Positions 10,100-21,658 of a stretch of DNA of 64,000 bases are shown here, piece by piece (position 1 is the stretch's first letter; the number at the start of each line of letters is the position of its first letter). The notes under the pieces are model-generated. The model saw nothing but the letters and a program-made list of their open reading frames with translations, did no database searches and was not told the DNA's origin. Position numbers and translations under genes: made by a program. Source of the DNA: Juglans regia (lineage: Eukaryota; Streptophyta; Magnoliopsida; Fagales; Juglandaceae); the NCBI RefSeq assembly GCF_001411555.2, contig NC_049905.1, positions 13,268,586 through 13,332,585 on the forward strand. The letters run 5' to 3'.

Positions 10100-12264
10100 A
10101 GTATTATTAATTGCAGCAACACTTGTTTCATTGCAATTAGACTTATTTGCAAGGATTTATGTTTAAGTTGGAAAAACTTATTATTTGCAACTAATTTTGA
10201 TTCATTGCAAATAAGAATATATATGTATTAATATTGTTTCATCTTCATGCATGTCATCCTCAACACCACCAAACTTTTCCCGTAAGAATTTATGTTGCCT
10301 AGCAACTACAGAGAGTATTCGTAATTAATAAAAGTTGTAATCCTATCAATGTAACAACCAAATAGGTATACTACATACCCCCAGATAATTTAGCATCCCC
10401 TCACCAACCACGCCATCCCCCCCTTCTGAAAAAGATAAAAAAAAGATTCTCCTTGGAGCAAATGCTCTTATTTCACCCAAGAAAGATATCAAACAATTAA
10501 GCTATAAATGTAATCTTTAATGTATCAGATAAACTGATCTCCATAATTTTTTTATCCAAGTATCACATAAGCTGATAATTATATACAAGATTATGAAGAT
10601 ATTGAAATTTCATACCACGTAGCTCATCCCACATAAACCCATCTACAAAAAAGACAACACCCTAGCACACAAGAAATATATAGATAATAACATGTTTTAA
10701 ACATTTAGCACATAATCTTTTCTTTTTATAAGTGAACATTTAGCACATAATCAAATCATATTAGTGAAATAATTCAACATTATTTTTGGGAAAATAATGG
10801 GAATTGTTTTGTACATTTTTTTTATCCATTAGTATTAAAAATCACATTTTACAACTAGCCAACCAATCAAAATTAAAACATATAGTGATTAAATGGAGGA
10901 GGGGATGAATCCATGCATTGCATAAAAAGACTCCCCATACAAACTAGTGCAATTGCTTACCAATCCCACCCACCCCATCCCTATAGTTAGTAGGGTTTCC
11001 TGAATATATATTTACCTAATTAAAGTATATTCTTGATGAGCCATTAGCTGACACATATTTTCCATAATTCACCAAATTTTAAAAAGATGCATATGATGCA
11101 CTAACTCATAGTATTTCTAGCATACATAATGACAATCACTTGTTGTGCAAGCATGTTGACCCATGTCAAACCCAACAAGAAGAATATCTATTGAGTTATA
11201 TGATGACTTAATATATTTTACTTTTTATTAAACTAAGTCATCCCAATACAAGCTTCTCTATGTTTATAAGTGCACTTTTTCAAGTGTTTTTAGCAAAAAA
11301 TGATCCAGACAAACAGCTTCAGCGATACATTCAAAATAGAAACCACTTAAAATTATCAAATGCAACAACAAAATACTAGGAATCACAAACCATCTTCCTT
11401 ACTTTTTGCAGCAAAGCCAATTTCTTGAGTATCATCACTGATATCGCTGTCGTCGTCATCCTCATTACCATTAACACCCTTGAGATAAAAAACATCACCA
11501 TTGACACCCTTAAGATTACTGTGCAAATGCAAAATATCAGGCAAAAATTATGAATATCTAACACCCACATCAACACGTACAGATAATGTAGGTTATACAA
11601 AAAAATCTCGTGCACAAAAGGACATGCTTTCAGATTCATTAGTCTAGAAATTAGTCTACAAACAAAAAGCCCAATTTTTGTAAAGCTTCTACACGCGAAT
11701 GAAGGGGAAGAGATAGACAAATGAGTTGCAGAGATATATACCTGTGGTGATGGAAGGTAAATGCAAGTGGAAATTAGCTGGACTATCTTGACCTCCAATA
11801 AGCAAGAATCGTAGAAAGCAGATCAATCCAAGACGAAGGATGGAGGCACAAATTTTGTATGGAGAGGAAACAAGGACCCTAGCTTCCATGGAGGGAAACT
11901 GAAGTGGTGGAGTAGAGGCTTTGGGGCGTATTTGAAAATGGAGAAACAGCCATATGAGGGTGGGTGGATTTGCAGGTTAAGGAAAATGGGGAAGAACGTC
12001 GAATGGTGTATTCGGTAACAAACTGGGTAAGGTTCCGCTGGGGGTGGGGGAAAATAAAATGTTTCAAGTGTGTTAGCGCCCTAGACCCAATACCAGCGAT
12101 ATATATCCCGTTGCAAAATGTTTTTTCTTCTTGCGGCGAACAAATTCGCCGCTTTAATGCCCAAAATCGCTGCAAATAACAAAGTTAGGGAACCACCGAC
12201 TTTAAATCGCGCATCAATGTTAACAAACATTAAATTGCCACAATAGCTCCTTTTTCTTGTAGTG
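10100..12264. mobile_element. Possible CACTA-like DNA element with one clear terminus
   Basis: The right end at 12246-12264 is the reverse complement of CACTACAAGAAAAAGGAGC, the typical end of plant CACTA (CMC) elements. Short 'ttgcaa' motifs, common subterminal repeats in this superfamily, cluster at about 10110-10215. They also occur beyond the end at 12340-12420, which weakens the boundary. A matching left CACTAC end was not found, so the left limit is a guess. No transposase is visible. The inside is AT-rich apart from gene-like sequence at 11390-12180. Confidence 0.4.
11376..12180 (-). pseudogene. Unrecognised gene-like fragment, possibly two exons
   Basis: On the minus strand an ATG at 11889 opens a 66-codon hydrophobic frame. 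A reasonable splice donor (CACAG|GTATAT near 11742) lies within it. Further downstream a frame ends in an acidic run (EDDDDSDISDDTQEIGF, about 11400-11465) with a stop near 11388. Base composition is less AT-rich than the flanks, and the sequence upstream of the ATG looks like a leader. I do not recognise the product. Its position beside a CACTA-like terminus would fit a captured gene fragment, but this is inference. Confidence 0.35.
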
Positions 12265-12519
12265 GAAAAAATATTTTACTGTTATTCGGTCCACTATTCA
12301 TGGTTAATACCAACTAGAATAGTTGCAAAATTTTCTTTGCTAATGCAACTATTTCCAACGAAACCTTTTTAATCATTGCAAATCATGTATTATTAGCTAC
12401 GAAAATAATGTTGGTTACAAAAATTCATTTATGTTATAGTATTTATATTATATGTAGGACTTGTATTACGTATTTATTGTAAATGACTTTATCATAATCT
12501 ATTATTAAATATTATATTA

Positions 12520-12840
12520 ATATCTGTTAATAATAAAATTATAATCAATTGACTTTAATCAATTAGCTATAACTTATATATGTAGTGGGTATCATGACTC
12601 AAAGTGATGATCCTAATTTACTTATGCCGTATGCTTATATTCAGGTGCTTATAAACATTACAACTTGTTTTATCTAGTTTATCATTATTGAAGGTCCATT
12701 ATCGTAATTACCAAGGTTTACTAATAGAATTATAATTGATTGACCTCAATCAATTAACTATAACTTCTAAATATAGTATGAATCATGACCTAAGTTGATA
12801 ATACTATTTCTCTTCAATCAAGATAATCATATGATTTATA
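12520..12840 (+). repeat. Diverged direct duplication upstream of the L1
   Basis: A segment of about 90 bp near 12535-12625 (ATAATCAATTGACT.. to ..TCATGACTCAAAGTGATGAT) recurs in diverged form at about 12730-12815. Both lie in AT-rich DNA, and I see no gene. Confidence 0.5.
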
Positions 12841-12985
12841 TTATTCTATATGAATGATATATAACATATGTTACTTGTAGTTCATATAATTATATACCTT
12901 AGGGTCCTCTCCTTCTGAAGGGTGAGGTTTTCGTCTTTGCTTGAAGCAAAGTGAGTCTCTCAGTTTTTTGACTGAAGAGACCAGT

Positions 12986-14383
12986 ATGGAGACTGAATTG
13001 GAGAGATTGTGGAGAGGTCTCACCTTGACTGATCAGGAGAAAGAAGAAGTTGCAATTTCAAAATCAGAGGTAGCGAAGGTAGCCAATCAAAAGAAGTTTT
13101 GTTTGATGATCCTAGTTGTCTCTGAAAGATTGGTTAATAGAGAGGCTTTCCGTGCTATGATGTCAAAGGTATGGGGTCCTGTTGGTTGGCTCCAATTTAA
13201 GGATATGGGGGCAAACAAGTTTTTGGTGGAGTTTCAACGTGAGCAAGACAAAAATAAGGTTCTATTGGGTAGACCTTGGACCTTCAACAGGTATCTTATT
13301 TGCATGGAGGACGTTGACTGGACTACTCCTCCCACAGAGATTCCCTTTTCCTACGAGTTTTTCTGGGTCCAAGTCCATAATATGCCATTGGTGAGTATGA
13401 ATAAAGAGACTGGAATGCAAATTGGCTCGGGTATAGGAGATGTCATTGAAATTGATACAGATGGCTCAGGTTGTGCATGGGGTCAATATCTACGTATGAA
13501 AGTTCGTGTCAATCTATCCAAACCTTTGATCCGAGGTAGACTTCTTAAACTTGGTGACAAATAGTTATGGCTTCCAATAAAATATGAGCGATTACCATCC
13601 TTTTGTTTTCATTGTGGAGTCATAAAACATAAGGAGGGTGGATGCACCAAGTTGCATAGAGGCCATAGCGAGACTTACAAACCAGAATACGGTGCATGGT
13701 TGAGAGCTACCCCTCCAAAGCCAGGAAGTGAGTTTACAAAGAGGTATGACGGTGGTGGTTGGGGTGCTGCAGATCCTCTCGGGCGGCGAGAAGCATCAGA
13801 GGATGTTTCTAATTTTGGAAAGAGTAATCAAGGGCCAAATAAGGGGGTTGATCCCTCAAATCAAGCAGATGGCTCAGAGGATTCAAACAGGACCTCACCA
13901 ATAAGGAAAGGTGCCATTCCAATCTCAGAAGATCCCTTGGAGTCAAAAGGGAAGGTTGTCAACATAGCCCAATCAACGGGAGAAGAATATCTCTCTGAGT
14001 CCTTACCTAAACAGGAATTTGCAAATTCTGTCATCCAGGTTGGTCCCGAGATTATGGTGGTAGACAAGGAGAGTGAATATGCTTCAGATAAGAAGACGAA
14101 GGGCTTGAGCCCGAAGGCCCATCAAAAAAAGGCCTCTACTATTGATCCAGATCCATCTCTAGCATCTCAGGTCAAGTCCCTTAATCTTTTCCTATCTTCA
14201 CAGATGAAACAGTTAACCACTCCAAAACATTCAACCTGGAAAAGGAAAGCTCGTGCCCAGCATATGTTTTTAAGGGACAGTGACTTTGAGGACCCCAAGA
14301 AGGGGAGTGGCTTAACATCTTTGCAGGGAGTGGTGGAATTCTCTTTGGTTAGCTCAGTTCCTGTTAAAAAAACAAAAGCTTAA
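12986..14383 (+). pseudogene. L1 ORF1 (DUF4283 plus CCHC zinc knuckle)
   Basis: The first in-frame ATG is at 12986. The N-terminal half has the DUF4283 look of plant L1 ORF1 (LLGRPWTFNRYLICMEDVDW; FFWVQVHNMPL). A TAG at 13562-13564 interrupts the frame just before 'PIKYERLPSFCFHCGVIKHK', a CCHC zinc knuckle near 13600-13645. The frame then continues from 13652 to a TAA at 14381-14383 through a low-complexity Ser/Lys-rich tail. In the family ORF1 binds the LINE RNA. The single in-frame stop makes this copy a near-miss pseudogene. Confidence 0.8.
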
Positions 14384-14452
14384 TGAGGTACATGAAGTGG
14401 CTATTAAGAAAGAACATATGGTGGTGGCTGCTAGGCAGCACCACCAACAACC

Positions 14453-17400
14453 ATGATTTGCCTAAGTTGGAACTGCCGAGGGCTTAGGAACCCTCGGACA
14501 GTTCGTGAACTTCACCTTTTGGTGAAATCCAAGTTCCCTAGTCTCACTTTTCTAATTGAGACTAAATGCAGTAGACATAAGGTGGAGTTAGTGAGGAAGA
14601 AGTTGGGGATGTCTTACAGTTTCGTGGTTGATAGTAGAGGGGCTAGTGGAGGTTTGGCTTTTCTTTGGAATGATTCTGTGCATGTTGATTTGCTCTCCTA
14701 TTCCCAGTCCCACACCTTAGTCATAATCGACAAATGGGGGGATAAGAAGGGTTGGATTTGTACCGGTTTCTATGGCAACCCCATGACTTCAAAAATACAT
14801 CAGAGCTGGGAGTTGCTGCCTGTTCTAGATCCTGGTGGTAGTAATCCTTGGCTCTGCCTAGGTGACTTCAATGAAATTCTACACTATGGTGAGAAGTTTG
14901 GGGGAGGATCTAGGCCTTTAGCTCAGATGGAAGGCTTCAGAACAGCTTTAATGGATTGTGGATTACATGACTTGGGGTTCAAAGGTGACAAATTTACATG
15001 GTGCAATAATAGGGAAGGTTCTCAGTTTACTAAGGAGAGACTCGTCAGAGCTTGTGCAAACTCAACTTGGATGGAAAAATTTGGTGGTTTTTTAGTTACA
15101 ACAGCAACAACAAGCTCTTCTGATCATAGGCCTCTTGTGGTATCTTTGGATCCAGAAGGTCAGAATTTGTACAGAGGGGAAAGACCCTTCAGGTATGAGG
15201 CCAGTTGGGCCCTTAGAGAGGATTGTCATAAAGTAGTAGAGGAATCGTGGAAAAGGCCAAGGATGGTGTCTAACAAATTGGAATTGGCTACTGAAGGGCT
15301 GAAAAGATGCAAAGAAAGCTTGAGGACATGGAGTAAAACCTCAGGGGGTTCTGCTAATAAACATCTTCACATGAAGATCAAACAATTCTCTGCTCTCCAG
15401 CAAGCTGATAAGGGTGACTTGCAAGGAACAATCCAGGCTGTTAAGAAAGAGATTGACCAGTTGCTTAAGGAAGATGATATTCATTGGAAACAAAGGGCTA
15501 AGCAAAGATGGCTCCAAGAGGGGGATAGAAATACTAAATTTTTCCACCAATGTGCTTCACAAAGGAGGAAAAAGAACACAATCAAAACAGTAGCAGATGA
15601 GGCTGGGTCCATAGCAAAGATTCCTGAAGAAGTTAGTGCAAAATTCCAACATTTCTTTCAGAACTTGTTTACAACTTCCAATCCAGAGGGCATTTCTGAA
15701 TCCTTATCTCACTTAGAGAGAAAAGTTACTTAAGAGATGAATGAAGTGTTGCTGAGAAAGTATACGAAGCAAGAGGTGAAAATGGCTGTTTTTAGCATGA
15801 ACCCCCTCAGTTCACCTGGACCAGATGGTTTCCCACCTGCTTTCTATCAAAATCATTGGAGTCTAGTGGAAAATGAGGTATGTGAAGTTGTTCTATTTAT
15901 TCTTAACTCTAATGGCAATGTTGATGCTATTAATGCTACTAATATTGCATTGATCCCAAAGATTGATAACACTTCAAAAGTATCTAATTTTCGCCCCATC
16001 AGTCTTTGTAATGTAATGTATAAAATTGTCTCAAAGGCAATAGCAAATAGACTGAAAATTATTCTTCCAAAGATCATATCTGCATCACAGTCAGCATTTG
16101 TCCCAGGCAGGCTTATTTCAGACAAATTAATGTTGCATTCGAGGCCTTGCACACTATGAATAACAAAATGACTAGTAAAGAGGGGTACATGGCTTTAAAG
16201 CTCGATATGAGCAAAGCTTATGACAGGATTGAATGGAAGTTTTTGAGAGAAGTGATGAAAAAGATGGGATTTGCTCAGGATTGGATACATTTGGTGATGA
16301 ATTGTGTGGAGTCAGTATCCTACTCAATTTTATTGAATGGATCCCCTCAAGACTTGTTTAAGCCAACTAGAGGAATTAGGCAGGGAGACCCTTTGTCTCC
16401 CTACCTATTTATCCTCTGTGTAGAAGTTCTCAGCTCTTTACCTAATCATGCTGAATTTTCAAGGGCCATATCAGGTGTTCCTATTGCAAGGGGAAGGATT
16501 CACATAAACCATCTGTTGTTTGCATATGACAGTCTCTTGTTCTGCAAAGCAAATTCTCTTGAATGGAGTAGGCTACTGTTTGTACTCTCATTATATGAAA
16601 ATGCCTCTGGTCAGCACCTCAACAAAGAGAAAACTTCAATTCATTTCAGCAGGAACACATCTCATGAGAACAAGGAATTAATTCTGAGCATTGTAGGAGT
16701 GAGATCTAGCCAGCCATATGAGAAATACTTAGGTCTTCCAGCTCTAATGGGGAGATCAAGAAATCAGTCTTTCAATCTCATTTTGGATCGAATCAGGCAT
16801 AAACTGAGCAGTAATAAAGTCAAAATGCTTTCTCAAGCAGGGAAGGAGATTTTCATCAAATATGTTATCCAATCAATGCCTCCTTACAGCATGGCAGTGT
16901 TCAAACTTCCTTTGGCCCTTTTAAAAGAAATTAACAAGTTGTTGAGGAACTACTGGTGGGGTCAAATTGAGAAGGAGAAAAAGATTCACTGGATATCTTG
17001 GAATTTCATGGGTAAGGCAAAGAAGCTTGGGGGTCTGGGTTTTCAAGATTTGCACAGCTTCAACCTTGCAATGTTAGCCAAGCAAGGGTGGAGGTTGTTG
17101 TAATACCCTCAAGCTCTGGCTTCCAAAGTTTTAAAAGCCAAATATTTTCTTAATGGCCTTTTCTTGAAGGCCAAGGTGGGGAGTAAACCTTCCTTCATAT
17201 GGAGGAGTATAATGGCAGCCAAGCAACTAGTGGAAAAAGGCACAAGATGGAGGGTGGGGAATGGCTTCAACATAAATATATTGCAAGACAGATGGATCCC
17301 TAGGCCATACTCCTTCAGATTTCAAGGTGTTGTGAAAGGGGTGAATTCAGAGGCTACTGTTAGTGAGCTCATTGATCATAACTCAAGGCAATGGAAGACT

Positions 17401-18111
17401 CAAGTGGTGGAGGAGTGCTTCTCTCAGGAAGATGCAAAACTTATCAAACAAATACCCATAAGCTATTCAAACTGTGAGGATAAACTTATCTGGAATGGGA
17501 CTTCTCAAGGCACTTTTTCAGTCAAAAGTGCATACCATTTGCATAAGGAATTATCTGATATGGATAAAGGACAGGCTTCGAGTAGCTCTCAATAAAATCA
17601 GTTATGGTCAAAACTATGGAAATTGACAATCCCTCCAGCAGACAAAATTTTCCTATGGAGAGCCTGCAATGAGGCTTTACCCACCAATCTCAATCTGTAC
17701 AAGAAGAAAGCTCTTGAGAAACCTTATTGCCCTATCCGCTGTCAAGAAGAAGAATCAGTCATACATGCCTTATGGACATGTCCTGCTGCTCCAGATGTTT
17801 GGCATCAATGTTCAAGACAGATTCAAAAAAGTTCTTCCAACTTTAACTCCCTCAGGGATCTGCTTCTTGAACTGGATTCAGTTGGGGGTCAAGAGCGTGT
17901 GGAAGAGTTAGCAGTGATTAGCAAGTGTATTTGGTTGAGAAGGAATGCTTATGTCTTCCAATAAGATTTTAAGGGGCCAAATCTAGTAGCTGAGCACGGC
18001 AAGTCAATCCTGAAGGATTTGTCGGCAATGAAAATTCAGAATTTAGTTCAGACTCGACAGCAACATCCGATACCCTCAACTTGGTATAGTACAATGAAGA
18101 AGTTCCTTTTC
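14453..18111 (+). pseudogene. L1 ORF2 (endonuclease, reverse transcriptase, zf-RVT)
   Basis: An apurinic endonuclease-like domain starts at 14453 (ICLSWNCRGLRNP, LIETKC, GDFNEIL, SSDHRPL). RT follows after a TAA at 15731-15733: [54 protein letters not shown]. The catalytic box reads FAYD at about 16525-16536 where the family has FADD. The zf-RVT domain lies at about 17620-17820. Stops at 17101-17103 and 17593-17595 and a frame slip near 16150 break the frame. A short tail after the zinc domain runs into the poly(A). In the family ORF2 nicks the target and reverse-transcribes the RNA in place. Confidence 0.85.
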
Positions 18112-18537
18112 AAAAAAAAAAAATTATATACTTTAATATATGCACACTCTAGTGTATTATATATTTATCATACACTAATAAATTTTATGACATACTAATC
18201 ATTTAAGTTTAATATATTATCCATACACTAATTACAAGATGACAAGATATTTACATAATTTTTTTTTTAATCAAAACATACTTCTTTGATTCAGATTGAT
18301 AAACTTTTTATTTCGTTACAATAGAGAAAATACAATGAGAGGTGTATTCTCTATGTCAATGAGGTACATCTTCAGTACAATGCAAAGCATCTTTAGCTAG
18401 CAGGTTTGCTGGGCTTGCTGGGCCGCTTCTATTAGATGACCATAACTGCTCCGACTGATCTTGTTGGTCCTCGTGGCCTGGACAACTTGTAGAGCAATAT
18501 CCCCTCCAACAAGTTTTTGGAGCCCAACTCTCAGCCT

Positions 18538-19607
18538 CAGGTATAAATACGGGCGAAAAAAAATTAAAAAAAACAAAGGTTCTGTTCCATTTTTTTAAAA
18601 TTGGTTGAAACTAATTGGGTTTCAATTTTTCTTTTTCTAACACCGAACCGAATCAAATTAGACTGGTTCATATATATATATAGTTATATTTTTTTAATTT
18701 TTTATATTATATAAAATATTTTTTATATTATATATAATTTTTATATATAATACATATAATTATATATAAAATAATTTTTTATTATATGCTAAATTTCTAA
18801 TTAGTATAACATTAAATTTTAAAATCCTATTATTCATATATAATAATAATCTAATTATATAAACATAATATAAAATTTAATATAATATAAAATTAATCTT
18901 ATAAATCTTAATATAACATTTGATATAAAATTATCATTAAAATATTTTATTTTATAACATAAAATTTTAATCTTAAATATGAATATTGGATCATATGTTA
19001 TTAATATAAACTATATACATGTTAAGGATAAATACATTTTATAGCATAACAAATTATAATATATATTATTTTTGATAAATACATTTCTATACATTTGATC
19101 ATATACACTCATATAAAAAGTGTATGTAACCATCATTTTATCTCTAACATACATAATCAAATACTATATCATTATATGATACTATTTTATATATATACAT
19201 ACTAATAGTAATAGTAATCCACTATACATAAACAACTATATAAATCATTGTAGTATTAGTAGTATACTAATACTATATCAATTAGATGATACTATAGTAT
19301 TAGCAATTATACTATATTATCACTAACATATAGTATTAGTAGTTATACTAATACTATATCACTATTTATTATAATATATCACTATATTATTATATTTTAT
19401 AACATATATATTATATTATATATAGTATATATATATATAATATACTGAAAAAATAGACTGAACCGAACTGGAACCGATAAAACAGAAGTACCGGCTTAAG
19501 GGTATAGCAAGTGCGGTATTGGTTCTTCAAATCTCAAAACCGGTGAATACCGGTTCGGCTATAAAATATGTCCAAATCTAAACTGATCTGGACCGGTTAC
19601 ACCCTAG
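18538..19607. mobile_element. AT-rich hAT-like non-autonomous element
   Basis: About 1.07 kb. Extremely AT-rich TATA-type sequence (about 18670-19440) lies between arms rich in ACCGAACC/GGTTCGG motifs. The left end CAGGTATAAATACGGG and the right end (reverse complement TAGGGTGTAACCGG) resemble the (C/T)AGGGGTGTAA ends of plant hAT MITEs. It interrupts the RNase H region of the minus-strand L1. No 8 bp TSD matched on inspection, so exact ends are uncertain. A related repeat lies at 53040-53620. Confidence 0.45.
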
Positions 19608-20121
19608 GCATAAAAATAACTATTTCAAGCGCTCCCTTTGCTTCTGCCACCAATGTTATTGGGCACTATGCAAGTACCTTCCTCATTGTAGCTATGACTT
19701 CCCCTTTCTAGTCCCTATCCTCCTCTTCTTTGGTCTGTTGCCACGTCCCAATTGGCTTTATAATAAATCTACCTTAGGTTCCATCCACTTCTGTCTATCA
19801 TCCAGGTTTTGTCTATGGTCATCTAACCTTTGTCCAATGGCATCTTGGAATTCTCCAAGTGAACCTTCTGCATTCTTTCTCAGTAGTACATTTGGATCCA
19901 TGAGCTCGCCACCAAACACCACATGAGAGTTTCTTCGCAGCCGTATCTTCCTTGCCACCATTACCATTGTTTCATATTTTTTCTACATCCAACTCTGGCT
20001 GCAGCATTTCCAATCCTAGGTTGATATTCTCACACCGACTATTTTGTTTCCATGTGTTTTCCTACAACTTGAGCCCCATATATCTTTGATGCCGCGCAAT
20101 TCCATAGAATGTGTTTCACTG

Positions 20122-20918
20122 TGATGGGAACCAGAGTGGACCTAGTCTTAAATATCCTTTACAAGTTCCACATGGGCCAATTACAAGATCAAGAGCCAAA
20201 AAGATCAAGGAAGCAATGCAAGGATTGGTGCAATCCACTTGGGATGAAGCTAACAAGATCCCAACACTCAAGATGGGCTTGAAAGAAGGAGAACCAGTTT
20301 TGATCCACTTGATACAAGCTGTGGAAGAGATGACTTAGAGTTATTGTTTGAGCCTATTGTTATTGAAGGCTTTCAATTTGTTTAAATCATTTAAAGGATT
20401 TATTTAATTAGTTATAAGAATTAGTCTAGAATAATCGGGTTTGATGATGTTTGGCCCACATATGTCTTATTTTGTTGAAGTAGGGTTTCAAGAGTTACTG
20501 TAGCCGCATTACTGTAGCTGTGATACTATTCATCCAGAGGCATTTTGGGTAAAACGGGCCTTGTTTTGGCCTAGGGTTAATTGGAGTTTAGGTATTTAAA
20601 TACCTTGTAGCCATCCAACACAAGCTCTCTTTAGACAATATTGAATTTTTATTGTGAGTTGAGTTTACTCCTCTTGTTCTTGATTGAACTTTTGAACTTA
20701 TCAAAGGTAAATTACAATCTTTATAGTGTTTTTTCTTGTAATCTGGGTTCTTAAGACAGGTTATTCAATAGGTCTAGATTTTAATATAATCTAGGTTCTT
20801 GAAACGAGTTCTCAACAGGTCTAGATTCTCCATCTATTGACTTGATTTTTGGCTTTCTGGGGTTAGTTTTCAAATTGATTGTGGGTTCAAAAGATTTCAT
20901 TCCCACGGGTTCATATCA
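20122..20918 (+). repeat. 5' LTR of the Ty3/gypsy element (797 bp)
   Basis: Begins TGATGGGAACC and ends TTCATATCA. It is clearly similar to 27545-28326 over its whole length, including the first 217 bases, which encode the C-terminus of the polyprotein (PITRSRAKKIKEAM, stop at 20336-20338). Boundaries follow from TG/CA ends, the flanking CACTG and the primer-binding site that begins two bases later. Confidence 0.88.
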
Positions 20919-20920
20919 TT

Positions 20921-20933
20921 TGGTATTGAGAGC
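20921..20933 (+). other. Degraded Met-tRNA primer-binding site
   Basis: TGGTATTGAGAGC lies two bases after the 5' LTR. It matches TGGTATCAGAGC except that C is replaced by TG. The position and match support Met-tRNA priming in the ancestor. Confidence 0.75.
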
Positions 20934-21658
20934 AAGGTTTCCAATCAGGTCTGATTCTATCTTTCAATTCTTGCATCTTTAAATTTAATTATAGGGTTTC
21001 ATTGTTCTATAGTTGAAAAAAAAAACAAAAAGTAGGCTGCCAAAATTCTTAGGATTTTTGGTTTGACTGAAATTTGCATCACCCAGGATTTCAAAATTCT
21101 AGGGTTTCCTGCATATCTAAGTTTGTCAATTGCTTGGAATGTCGTTTCATTTTATCTCTTCTACTTCATTGTCAACTCTTGTGTGCTTGAATTCAGTTGC
21201 TTGATTTTCACAATTGAATATTGCTGTTTGTGATTGAGTTAGAGAAAATAAGAGAAAAAACAAAAAAGGAAAAGAAAAAAAAATCAAAAAAAAAAAGAAA
21301 GAAAAGAAGAAGAAGAAGAAAAGAAAATGTAGCATATTCAAAAATTGCTACATAGTTACAATAAAGAGAAAGAAATACATTTGTTGATTGAGTTTTATCA
21401 TCAAAGGAGTTGAATACATATTTCTAGTTGGTATATTGTTTTATAATTACTCTTTCCCTCGTATAAATTCATTAAGTCTCGTATCATTTTATTTATTCCT
21501 TGTTTCTTGGATCTATATTATTGGTTGGAATAAAACAATATTGTATTTTCTTGATTTAGTTTAACTAGTTCTTAAAGAACTTGAGCGGGAAAACTCTTAA
21601 GGTAAAAGGAAAGAGAGTGTGAGACTATTATCGAGAAAAAATCAATTAAGAGTGAAAC

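Larger units (their letters stand above)
12902..18123 (+). mobile_element. Near-complete plant L1 LINE with target-site duplication
   Basis: Two reading frames (ORF1 nucleic-acid binding, ORF2 endonuclease-RT) are followed by a 12-base poly(A) at 18112-18123. The flanks carry a 14 bp duplication with one mismatch: AATTATATACCTTA at 12888-12901 and AATTATATACTTTA at 18122-18135 (it overlaps the tail by two A). The 5' end, just before ORF1, therefore appears complete. ORF2 ends shortly after its zinc-binding domain with no RNase H, unlike the L1 pieces at 18259-28450 and 23542-24193. Both ORFs carry stops, so the copy is dead. Confidence 0.85.

Noticed and set aside
9889..10110. 73-codon frame with (RE)n and (TH)n
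   Set aside because: Translation of the GA/CA microsatellite.
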